Positions 20,064-28,079 of a DNA stretch of 64,000 nucleotides are shown piece by piece. Numbering within the stretch: position 1 is the stretch's first letter; the number at the start of each line of letters is the position of its first letter. Origin of the DNA: Alphaproteobacteria bacterium (GTDB lineage: Bacteria; Pseudomonadota; Alphaproteobacteria; UBA8366); NCBI GenBank assembly GCA_028281325.1, contig JANQKC010000009.1:62001-126000 (forward strand), given 5' to 3'. The translations under genes were made by a program, and so were the position numbers. The notes under the pieces were generated by a model. It did not search any database, was not told the DNA's origin, and was given only the letters and a program-made list of their open reading frames with translations.

Positions 20064-20165
20064 GGACAAGGGCCCGGCGCGATCCCTTATCGCGCCGACG
20101 CGGTCGTATCCGGCTGCTCGCCGGCGATCTCCAATATCATTTTCTTGAGGATCGCCTGGGCGAAG
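20064..20165 (-). repeat. second copy of the 102-base direct repeat (intact gene end)
   Basis: Partner of 18992-19093. This copy is the functional 3' end and immediate downstream region of the DUF1194 gene at 20087-20815. Both copies point the same way, so they form a direct repeat enclosing about 970 bases of AT-richer DNA. Confidence 0.8.
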
Positions 20166-20815
20166 GTCTGGCGGCTTTCGGCCTTGATGACGAAGGAGCC
20201 GGGGCCGCCGGTGACGTTGCCGCGGAAATAGGCGTCCAGGTTCGGCATCATCGGGCGTTCGATGACCAGGCCGTTGATCGTGGTGCCGGTGGCGACGATC
20301 ATGTCGCGCACCAGTTCGACGGGGCTGCCGAGCGTGTTAGGACCGTCGCCGGAGATGTCGATCACCCGTCGGATACCCTTGAAGCTGTTCTTCTCGATCG
20401 ACGTGGCGGCGAAGGCGAGCGCATCACCGACCGCGTTGCCGCCGGGACAGAACATCAGCGGCTGCGCCAGGATTTGTTCGCCGAAGGCCTCGGCGCTGGC
20501 CTTGTCGTGGACGCGGGTCCAGGGGACGCTGAGCCGCTCGCAGCCGTCGGCCGCGAATTCGATATAGGCGACCGCGATGGCGTTATGCAGCCCGCCGGTG
20601 ATCGCCTCCAGCACGCGGTCGTTGCGCAGCGCGTCGAGATAGCCCTGCCGCTGCAGCTTGGTCTCGTCCTCGTCGATGCTGGCGGACGCGTCGACGACGA
20701 AGGCAAGCTCTAGGTCGACCGGCGTCGGGTCGGCCACGGCGCGGTCGCCGGCGGCCGCCAGGCCCAGGCTCAGCGATAATAGGAAAACAGCACTCCGAAC
20801 AAAGCCACGTCCCAT
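20087..20815 (-). CDS. DUF1194 (von Willebrand factor A-like) exported protein
   Basis: A 242-residue protein with a signal peptide (residues 1-28) and a VWA-type fold. The MIDAS-like metal motif is DASAS in LELAFVVDASASIDEDE. DISGDGPN and NGLVIERP are hallmarks of DUF1194. Probably a periplasmic protein-binding module; biochemical role unknown. Start supported by AAGGAGG. It lies 23 bases after argJ on the same strand and so is the last gene of that operon. Confidence 0.85.
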   Translation of the reverse strand: MGRGFVRSAVFLLSLSLGLAAAGDRAVADPTPVDLELAFVVDASASIDEDETKLQRQGYLDALRNDRVLEAITGGLHNAIAVAYIEFAADGCERLSVPWTRVHDKASAEAFGEQILAQPLMFCPGGNAVGDALAFAATSIEKNSFKGIRRVIDISGDGPNTLGSPVELVRDMIVATGTTINGLVIERPMMPNLDAYFRGNVTGGPGSFVIKAESRQTFAQAILKKMILEIAGEQPDTTASAR

Positions 20816-20838
20816 AATCCAAGCCTCCTTTTAGCGGG

Positions 20839-22026
20839 CTAAACGGCGACGGTATAGGCGGTCGCCCTCCCCTCGCCGACGCCGACATCGACACTCACGT
20901 CGAGCTTATCGTCCACCAAAACGGCCGACTTGGCTACCATCGATCCGTCGGTGAATTCGCCGTCGCGCATCGTCTGCACGCCGCCGATGCGGAGGTCGAG
21001 CTTGTCTTGATCCACTTTCTCCGCCGCCATGCCGATCGCCGCGACGAACCGGCCAAGGGCGAGCATGTCGTCCCGCAGCACCATGCGGTGAATCATGCGC
21101 GACTCCCGGACGGTCGCGGCGATGCGGCGCGCGGCCTCGACCGTCTCCGCGCCGTTGACACGGATACGGATCAACGTGCCGTCCTTCCGGCCGTCCTCGA
21201 CAATCATCAGCGCCAGCCCGGCGAGCAAATCGCGCAGCTTCACCCGAAAGTCATGAAAAGCTGGATCGGCGATGTCCTGGACCTCTGGATGATCCGCCCC
21301 GGTCCCGGTCGCGAACAGCAGGATCGTGTCATTCGTCGACTGCGTGTTGTCGACCGAGATCATGTTGTAGGTGTCGGCCGTCGCCTCCCGCAGCGCCGCC
21401 TGCAGGATATCGGCCGGTATCCGCGCGTCGGTGAACAGGAAGCTCAACGTCGTCGCCATCGACGGCGCGATCATCGTGCTGCCCTTGGTCATGCCCTGCA
21501 GCGCGACCGGCACGCCGCCGATCGCCGCATCGACACGCCCCGGTTTCGGATAACGGTCGGTGGTCATGATTGCCGCCGCCGCCTGGTCCCAGTTATCGGG
21601 TGACAGCGCGGCATGCGCGGTCCGGATCGCCGCGCCCATCTTCTCCAGGTCGATTTGCACGCCGATCTTACCGGTCGAGGCGATATAGACGTTGTCGGCG
21701 TCGCATCCCAGCAAATCACCCGCCTGCCCCGCGGTATAGGCCACCGCCTCGTCGCCCCGCTTACCGGTGAAGCAGTTGGCGTTGCCCGCCCCGACGACCA
21801 ATCCGCCCGGCGGCGCGCCGCGCGCCAGCAAATCGCGGGTCCAGCGCACCGGCGCGGCGGCGGTCGTCGACGTGGTCAGCACGCCGGCAACCGTCGTTCC
21901 CGCCTCGAACCCCGCCATCATCACGTCCGGGCGGCCCGCATAGCCGATCCCCGACGCCGCCGTGCCGATCCGCACCCCCGGCACCGGCTCCAACGCGCTT
22001 TCCAGTTTCGGTGTGTCTTCCACCAT
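20839..22026 (-). CDS. argJ: glutamate N-acetyltransferase/amino-acid acetyltransferase, ArgJ-type
   Basis: A 395-residue ArgJ homologue that recycles the acetyl group between N-acetylornithine and glutamate. It keeps AGNANCFTGKRGDEA, IASTGKIG, IMTTDRYPK and the self-cleavage region IAPSMATTLSF, where the nucleophilic Thr follows MA. Departures from the usual KGSGMIAP-MATML are KGSTMIAP and MATTL, and the segment after AGVLTT is also unusual. The ATG at 22026 follows GAGGGAGCG; the longer frame overlaps the upstream gene. No arg genes nearby, so a divergent paralogue is possible. Confidence 0.8.
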   Translation of the reverse strand: MVEDTPKLESALEPVPGVRIGTAASGIGYAGRPDVMMAGFEAGTTVAGVLTTSTTAAAPVRWTRDLLARGAPPGGLVVGAGNANCFTGKRGDEAVAYTAGQAGDLLGCDADNVYIASTGKIGVQIDLEKMGAAIRTAHAALSPDNWDQAAAAIMTTDRYPKPGRVDAAIGGVPVALQGMTKGSTMIAPSMATTLSFLFTDARIPADILQAALREATADTYNMISVDNTQSTNDTILLFATGTGADHPEVQDIADPAFHDFRVKLRDLLAGLALMIVEDGRKDGTLIRIRVNGAETVEAARRIAATVRESRMIHRMVLRDDMLALGRFVAAIGMAAEKVDQDKLDLRIGGVQTMRDGEFTDGSMVAKSAVLVDDKLDVSVDVGVGEGRATAYTVAV

Positions 22027-22052
22027 TCGCTCCCTCGCTCGTTTCGTTCTTC

Positions 22053-22748
22053 TCAGCGGGTCAGCCAGTCCCGCAACATCGCCGTCGCGGCTTCGGGCCG
22101 TTCCATCGTCGCCAGATGCCCGCAATCCTCGATCACCGACAACCGCGCGCCGGGAATGGCCGCCGCCATCTCCTCATGCCGTTCCAACGGCGTCAGTCCG
22201 TCCTGCCGCCCGCACAGCACCAGCGTCGGAACTTTTATGGAGGCGAGATGCGGCCGGCTGTCGATTCGGCCCAGGATCGCGCGCTGCTGCCGCAGGAAGG
22301 CGTCTTTGCCGACACGCGCCGCCATGTCCATCACCGCGCCGGTCAACGCGGCGTCGGTCAAGCGGTCCGGATGCAGGAAGAGCGGCAGCAGCCGCGGCGT
22401 CACGCCCTTGAACTTGCCGGTCTCCGCCAGCTTGATCAGATCCAATCGGTTTTTGCGCTTTTCCGCATCGTCGGCGACGGCGGCCGTGTCGAGCAAGGCC
22501 AGCCGGGTTATCCGTTCCGGGGCCCGGCGCATGATCTCCAGGCTGATGTATCCGCCCATGGACAACCCGGCCAGCGCGAACCGGTCGGGCGCGGCCGCCA
22601 GCACGGCCTCGGCCATGCCCGCCATCGAATCGGCGTGCATCGTATCGCCGATCTCGATATCGGCGATGTCCGCCAGATGCCGTGTTTGATGCGCCCACAA
22701 CGCGGCGTCGCACAACAAGCCGGGAATGAGGACGAGCGGAGACTTCAT
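22053..22748 (-). CDS. alpha/beta hydrolase
   Basis: A 231-residue hydrolase with the nucleophile elbow GLSMGG (ALAGLSMGGYISLEIM), an oxyanion segment LIPGLLCDAALW, Asp in LVLCGRQDGLTP, and His in EDCGHLATMERPE. Cytoplasmic and of the small esterase type. First gene of the run hydrolase-argJ-DUF1194 on the minus strand, 26 bases before argJ. Substrate unknown. Confidence 0.85.
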   Translation of the reverse strand: MKSPLVLIPGLLCDAALWAHQTRHLADIADIEIGDTMHADSMAGMAEAVLAAAPDRFALAGLSMGGYISLEIMRRAPERITRLALLDTAAVADDAEKRKNRLDLIKLAETGKFKGVTPRLLPLFLHPDRLTDAALTGAVMDMAARVGKDAFLRQQRAILGRIDSRPHLASIKVPTLVLCGRQDGLTPLERHEEMAAAIPGARLSVIEDCGHLATMERPEAATAMLRDWLTR

Positions 22749-22954
22749 GTCGACGAAATGGGCTCTATATTGGCGTGATAAGGCGGTGCGGCTGCATCAT
22801 CCGGGGCCACGTTACCGCGTGTTTCCCCGGTCGGCAATCGACCGCAAAGGGAATAAACCCGGAATAGGGCGTTGACTCGCCCCCTTATATGCACACTATG
22901 CGGCAGGATTCTTTTACCAGCCATTAACCATCACGTGACATAACACCGAAACTC

Positions 22955-24418
22955 ATGCGTTTCGAAGACCTTGGACTATCGAGCGAAATCCTGCGCGCCA
23001 TCGACGACGCGGGATACGAGGCTCCCACGCCGATCCAGGAACAGGCCGTCCCCTACGTGCTGATGAACCGGGACATTCTGGCCTGCGCGCAAACCGGCAC
23101 TGGCAAGACGGCGTCTTTCGTGGTGCCGATGCTGGACATTCTGGCGGCCGGCCGTGCCCGCGCCCGCATGCCGCGCTCCCTCATCCTTGAGCCGACGCGC
23201 GAGCTGGCCGCGCAGGTCGCCGACAATTTCGAAACCTACGGCAAATACCAGAAACTCTCGATGGCGCTGCTGATCGGCGGCGTTTCCTTCGAAGAACAGG
23301 AGAAGCGCCTGGATCGCGGTGTCGACGTGTTGATCGCCACGCCGGGGCGGCTGCTGGACCATTTCGAGCGCGGCAAGGTGCTGCTGTCCGACGTGAAGAT
23401 CCTGGTCATCGACGAGGCGGACCGGATGCTCGACATGGGCTTCATCCCGGACGTCGAGCGTATCGTGAAGCTGCTGCCGAAGATTCGCCAGACGCTGATG
23501 CTGTCCGCGACGATGCCAAAGGAAATCAAGCGGCTGGCCGACCAGTTCCTGATGAACCCGAAGGAAATCACGGTCAATCCGGAATCCTCGACGGCGGATA
23601 CGGTCGAACAATCCATCATGATCGTCGCGCAACGGGACAAGCGCGAGGCGTTGCGGACGCTGATGCGGGCCGAAGACGTCTCCAACGCGCTGATCTTCTG
23701 CAACCGCAAGCGCGACATCGGCGTCCTGCACCGGTCGCTGAAACGGCACGGTTTCGAAGCGGGCGCCCTGCACGGCGATATGGACCAGTTCAGCCGCATG
23801 GACACGCTGAAATCGTTCAAGGACGGCGATATCAAGTATCTCGTCTGCTCGGACGTCGCCGCGCGCGGCCTCGACATCGCCGGCATGAGCCATGTCTTCA
23901 ATTTCGACGTGCCGACCAACGCCGAGGACTACGTCCATCGCATCGGCCGCACCGGCCGCGCCGGCAAGTCCGGGCGCGCCATCACCCTGGCCACCGGCGA
24001 AGACGGCAAGTACGTCGCCGCCATCGAACGGATCACCGGCGGTCCGATTCCCCGCATGGCGATCGACGGTGTCGACGAGGCGGAGATCGATACATCGGAC
24101 GACGGCAAGCGCCGCCGGCGCCGGAGCAGCCGGAAATCACCATCCGAAAGCCGCGGTTCGGGGCGGCAGGCGGCGAAACGAAGCGCGCCGTCCGACCGCA
24201 AGGAATCGAAGAGCCGGTCCCAGCGCGAAGAGACGGAGCAAAAAGAGACTGAAAAGAAGACCTCCGGGCGCAAGAAAGCCGCGCGATCCAAGCAGGACGA
24301 GAGGCCCGCGGCCGAAAAAGCCAAATCCAAACCTTCGAAGGGCGGCAGCGAACCCATGCAAGGTTTCGGCGACGACGTTCCGGCCTTCATGCTTCGCCCG
24401 GTGAAAATCTCCTCATAG
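22955..24418 (+). CDS. DEAD-box RNA helicase
   Basis: A 487-residue DEAD-box protein. Q motif near the N-terminus (YEAPTPIQEQ), Walker A AQTGTGKT, DEAD in VIDEADRMLDMGF, SAT (motif III), and HRIGRTGRAG (motif VI). After residue about 385 comes a long basic, Lys/Arg/Ser/Glu-rich disordered tail ending in FGDDVPAFMLRPVKIS, typical of RhlE-like helicases acting in ribosome assembly or RNA decay. Stands alone with a 200-base leader that contains no other gene; no good Shine-Dalgarno precedes the ATG. Confidence 0.92.
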   Translation: MRFEDLGLSSEILRAIDDAGYEAPTPIQEQAVPYVLMNRDILACAQTGTGKTASFVVPMLDILAAGRARARMPRSLILEPTRELAAQVADNFETYGKYQKLSMALLIGGVSFEEQEKRLDRGVDVLIATPGRLLDHFERGKVLLSDVKILVIDEADRMLDMGFIPDVERIVKLLPKIRQTLMLSATMPKEIKRLADQFLMNPKEITVNPESSTADTVEQSIMIVAQRDKREALRTLMRAEDVSNALIFCNRKRDIGVLHRSLKRHGFEAGALHGDMDQFSRMDTLKSFKDGDIKYLVCSDVAARGLDIAGMSHVFNFDVPTNAEDYVHRIGRTGRAGKSGRAITLATGEDGKYVAAIERITGGPIPRMAIDGVDEAEIDTSDDGKRRRRRSSRKSPSESRGSGRQAAKRSAPSDRKESKSRSQREETEQKETEKKTSGRKKAARSKQDERPAAEKAKSKPSKGGSEPMQGFGDDVPAFMLRPVKISS

Positions 24419-24424
24419 CGCGCC

Positions 24425-25825
24425 TTATCCGGCGGCCTGCTGCCCTTCCGGCAACGTCACCGATACGATCAGGCCACCCTCTGGCCGGTTCGCGAGGTCG
24501 ATCTCCCCGCCATGGCGGCGCACGATGCTGCGGGCGACCGACAGGCCGAGCCCCGTGCCGCCCGTTTCGCGGCTGCGCGAGCCTTCGAGCCGGAAAAACG
24601 GGGTAAAGACCTGCTCCCGCATCTCCGGCGGAATGCCCGGCCCACGATCCGAAATCTTCACGACCACGTCCGACCCATCGCGGGCGGCGGTTAGGGCCGC
24701 TTCATCGCCGTATTTCACGGCATTCCCGATCAGGTTCGAGAACATGCGCCGGATCGCGACGGGCTGGCAGCGGATCGTAAGGCGGTCGCCGCTTTCGAAC
24801 GTGACCTTCTGTCCCGAATCGCGCAGATCGTCGCACAGACTTTCCAACAGCGACGACAGGTCGACGGCGGTGCGGGCTTCCTCGGTCGTCTCGTCGCGCG
24901 CGAAGGACAAGGTGACGTCCAGCATGGCCTGCATCTCGTCGATGTCGGCCAGCGCCTTCTGCCTCTGGGGATCGTCTTCAATGAAGTCGGCGCGCAATTT
25001 TAGCCGCGTCAGCATCGTCCGCAGGTCGTGCGACAGCGCCGCCAGCATCAGCGTCCGGTCGCCGACCAACCGGCGCAACCGCTCCTGCATCCGGTTGAAG
25101 GCGCGGGTCGCCTTGCGCAATTCGCGGGAGCCATGCTCCGGTAAGGGCGGCGCGGCGACATCGACGCCGAACCGGTCGGCCGCCTCGGCAAAGCGCTTCA
25201 AGGGCCGCGTCACGAGATGCGCCGCCCACAGCGCGAAGATCAGGATGATCACCGCCGACCCGACGATAATGAAGATCAGCCGCCGCTCCCAAGGCGGCGG
25301 AAGGGCGCGGACGGGCGCCTGAAAGACCAGCCACGCCCCGCTCACTTTGCCGATCGCAATGGCAATGCGGCGATAGTCCTTCCGGTCGCGCGCCGGCCGC
25401 CACATACGCCGGTCGCCGTCTTGTTCGAGGTCCGGCGCGCGCTTCGCGGCGGACCGCTCGAGGATGCCGACTTCGATGGGCCGGTCGCTGAGCGCGGCGA
25501 GGTTGGGCCTCAACAGTTCCTCGAACTCGAGAATGTAGGCATTGTCCGACTTTCGGATCGGCGGGGCGTCCGGCATGAGCCGAACCTTGAAACGCCGACC
25601 CCGCATGACGCGCAACGCTGCCCGCCGCTCATCCGGCGAGCTGTTCTCAATGAGGTCGACAACCGAAATGATACGGTCCGCGATACCGGTGATCGCAAAA
25701 CGTTTGATCGTCGCGCTACGCTCATGGATGAAGAAAGCCGTTCCGATCGCCACGATAAAGACGACCACCGCCACCAGGATGATCGCGACATGACCGGTCA
25801 GGCCAAGGCCCCAACGCCGACTCAT
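24425..25825 (-). CDS. sensor histidine kinase, EnvZ-type
   Basis: A 466-residue inner-membrane kinase. TM1 about residues 10-32, a periplasmic domain, TM2 about 183-205, HAMP, then the dimerisation H-box LSHDLRTMLTRLKL, N-box NLIGNAVKYG, G1 DRGPGIP and G2 TGLGLSVARSI. In the H-box the usual Pro (HDLRTPLTRL) is Met. The ATG overlaps the stop of the response regulator gene upstream. The pair probably senses an envelope signal. Confidence 0.92.
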   Translation of the reverse strand: MSRRWGLGLTGHVAIILVAVVVFIVAIGTAFFIHERSATIKRFAITGIADRIISVVDLIENSSPDERRAALRVMRGRRFKVRLMPDAPPIRKSDNAYILEFEELLRPNLAALSDRPIEVGILERSAAKRAPDLEQDGDRRMWRPARDRKDYRRIAIAIGKVSGAWLVFQAPVRALPPPWERRLIFIIVGSAVIILIFALWAAHLVTRPLKRFAEAADRFGVDVAAPPLPEHGSRELRKATRAFNRMQERLRRLVGDRTLMLAALSHDLRTMLTRLKLRADFIEDDPQRQKALADIDEMQAMLDVTLSFARDETTEEARTAVDLSSLLESLCDDLRDSGQKVTFESGDRLTIRCQPVAIRRMFSNLIGNAVKYGDEAALTAARDGSDVVVKISDRGPGIPPEMREQVFTPFFRLEGSRSRETGGTGLGLSVARSIVRRHGGEIDLANRPEGGLIVSVTLPEGQQAAG

Positions 25826-26541
25826 TGCGGGATGACCCCGCTCGACAGGACATAGCCGCCGCCCCGCACCGTCTTGATGATCGACGGTTCCTTCGGATCG
25901 CTTTCGATCTTGCGGCGCAATCGGCTGATCAGCACGTCAACGCTGCGGTCGAAGGGCGCCGCATCGCGGCCGCGCGTCAGGTCGAGCAGTTGGTCCCGGC
26001 TCAACACCTGTCCCGCGCGTTCGACCAGCGCCGCCAGAAGCTCGAACTCGCCCGCCGTCAGCGGCACCAACGCGCCGTCGGGCGAGCGCAACTCGCGCTT
26101 CACCGTATCGAGACGCCAGCCTTCGAAGACATGCATCGACGCATCGGCGGATACGACGGTCGCGCCGCGGTCCGCCGCCCGCCGCAACACGGCCTTGATC
26201 CGCGCCAGCAACTCCCACGGGTTAAACGGCTTGGGAAGATAGTCGTCCGCGCCCATCTCCAGCCCGATGATGCGGTCCATCTCCTCCCCCATCGCGGTCA
26301 GCATGACGATCGGCAAGGACGAGTCCGCCCGCACCCGGCGGCATAGCGACAATCCATCCTCGCCCGGCAGCATCAGGTCGAGCACGACGAGATCGAACCG
26401 CCCCTTGTCCAAGAGGCGCATCATCTCGCGTCCATCGGCCGCCGCCGTCACGCGATATTCGTGTTTCTTCAGGAACTGGGCGACGAGGCTCCGGATTTCC
26501 CGGTCGTCGTCGACGATCAATATGTGCGGTTGGCGCGGCAT
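25822..26541 (-). CDS. OmpR-family response regulator
   Basis: A 239-residue regulator. The receiver domain has the acidic pair VDDD, the phosphoacceptor Asp in VVLDLMLPGEDG, Thr in MLTAMGEE and Lys in YLPKPF. The C-terminal winged helix contains DVLISRLRRKIE and IKTVRGGGYVLSSG. The ATG at 26541 gives the normal start MPRQPHILIVDDD; the 26 extra upstream codons are not family-like. Divergent from the Spy-like gene at 26728, a likely target. Confidence 0.93.
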   Translation of the reverse strand: MPRQPHILIVDDDREIRSLVAQFLKKHEYRVTAAADGREMMRLLDKGRFDLVVLDLMLPGEDGLSLCRRVRADSSLPIVMLTAMGEEMDRIIGLEMGADDYLPKPFNPWELLARIKAVLRRAADRGATVVSADASMHVFEGWRLDTVKRELRSPDGALVPLTAGEFELLAALVERAGQVLSRDQLLDLTRGRDAAPFDRSVDVLISRLRRKIESDPKEPSIIKTVRGGGYVLSSGVIPQ

Positions 26542-26727
26542 GGCCGGATTATACGGCGCAAAACCGCCGGACCCTGAGAATTTTGTAAACGAATGTTGCT
26601 GTGCGCCGGTACGAAACACAGCCTTACAAAGCGTTTCACCCGAGACATCGGGACGCGGCTATCCTCCGGTATATCCCGTTGCCAGCGGACACCCACCGCA
26701 TGGCACTGGATAATTTGGAGACAGCAG

Positions 26728-27312
26728 ATGAACGGCAAACAGTTTCTCATGATCGGCGGATTGCTCGCCTCGGTCGCCGGCCTTTCCATCGTCACGGTTG
26801 CGGCCGCCCCGTCGGCGCCCAGCCTGACAAGCGTCGGAGCCGTCGGCGACCCGGCCTTCCTGGGCGCAACGCACAAGGTCCGACACGACGGACGGCGTTG
26901 GGGCCGCGGCGGCCATTTCTGCGGCAAATGGGTTGGCAAGCGGATGGAGCGCATGACCACCGTGATCGAAGGCCTGATGACCTTCACGCCCCCGCAGCAG
27001 ACCGCGTGGAACGACCTGAAAACCGCAATGGATAACGGTAAGGCGTCCATCGAGAGGGCCTGCGAGGCGGCTAAAAGCGAAGAGAAGCCGAAGACCGCAC
27101 CGGAGCGCTTGGCCCGGATGGAATCGATGATGACCAACCGCTTGGATGTCCTGCGGACGGTGCGTCCGGCCTTCGACACCTTCTATGGAACGCTGACCGA
27201 CAAGCAGAAGGCCGCGATCGACGGCCTGATGACGCGCGGCCACGGCAGATTCAAGGGTGGTGAGCGCGGGCAACGCGGCGACCGCGGCCCGCGTGGACAA
27301 GGCAGAGAGTAA
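26728..27312 (+). CDS. Spy/CpxP-like (LTXXQ) periplasmic protein
   Basis: A 194-residue protein with a signal peptide (MNGKQFLMIGGLLASVAGLSIVTVAAA) and a helical body with the LTxxQ-like repeats FTPPQQTAWNDLK and LTDKQKAAIDGL. The C-terminal tail is Gly/Arg-rich. Spy/CpxP proteins are periplasmic chaperones and, in CpxP, feedback inhibitors of a sensor kinase. Its start, with GGAG upstream, faces the response regulator start across 186 bases, the same layout as cpxP-cpxRA. Confidence 0.8.
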   Translation: MNGKQFLMIGGLLASVAGLSIVTVAAAPSAPSLTSVGAVGDPAFLGATHKVRHDGRRWGRGGHFCGKWVGKRMERMTTVIEGLMTFTPPQQTAWNDLKTAMDNGKASIERACEAAKSEEKPKTAPERLARMESMMTNRLDVLRTVRPAFDTFYGTLTDKQKAAIDGLMTRGHGRFKGGERGQRGDRGPRGQGRE

Positions 27313-27392
27313 CACCGAGCGCACTCCCCCCACCGGTATAGGCACACCACCCAACCGTGCCTATACCGGCCCCTCTTCAGGAGTTTTCATCG

Positions 27393-28001
27393 ATGCGGCG
27401 CATATCCGATCCAAGACACCAAGGACCCGTTCTCCTGGCGCTTTCGGCCGGAATGGCGCTTGCGTCGCTCGTGACGACGCACGCGGCGGCCGGGCCCTAT
27501 GGGGCCGGTGACGCCTACGGCCGCCACGATGGGACCGGATCGATCCAGAAAGTGGATCATCGCCGCCACGCCCACAAACACCATCATACGCACAAACGCG
27601 TGGTCGTCGTCGCACCGCGCCGCCGCTACAAGGATGTCTGGGTCGTGCGCCCGCACGGGCACCGCTACCGCGGCTACGCCCATTATCATGACGACGCGCT
27701 GGCGTATCGCTGGCTTGGTTTCACCGCCATTACACTGGTGTCGCTCGACCGGCTGTCCGTGGCGCAGCAACGACGACATGAAACGGCGCAGATATCCGCC
27801 ACCACCGCGCCGGTCGGCGAAACGATCCATTGGAAGGACGACACCGCAAGCGGGTCGGTCCGGGTGGTGCGCGACGGCACCAGCAGTTCCGGACGCTATT
27901 GCCGGGAATTCCAACAGGAAATCAAGATCGGCGGCAAGACCGAGGACGCCTACGGTATTGCCTGCCAACAGCCCGACGGAGCGTGGGAAATCTTGCCATA
28001 G
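27393..28001 (+). CDS. His-rich exported protein with 17-kDa surface-antigen-like C-terminus
   Basis: A 202-residue protein. Signal peptide to about residue 33, then a His/Arg-rich stretch (HRRHAHKHHHTHKR) likely to bind metal, then a C-terminal domain with SGRYCREFQQEIKIGG and ACQQPDGAWEILP. That end resembles the outer-membrane surface-antigen family (RT0821/Lpp0805-like). The ATG at 27393 follows CAGGAG. Eighty bases after the Spy-like gene, so possibly co-regulated with envelope stress. Confidence 0.7.
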   Translation: MRRISDPRHQGPVLLALSAGMALASLVTTHAAAGPYGAGDAYGRHDGTGSIQKVDHRRHAHKHHHTHKRVVVVAPRRRYKDVWVVRPHGHRYRGYAHYHDDALAYRWLGFTAITLVSLDRLSVAQQRRHETAQISATTAPVGETIHWKDDTASGSVRVVRDGTSSSGRYCREFQQEIKIGGKTEDAYGIACQQPDGAWEILP

Positions 28002-28079
28002 CTCCGCGCGGACGGCCGCCGGCTTTTCCCGAGGCCCAGCCGGCGGCCGTCCATCCTATTCATAGAAAACCAGCTCTGA

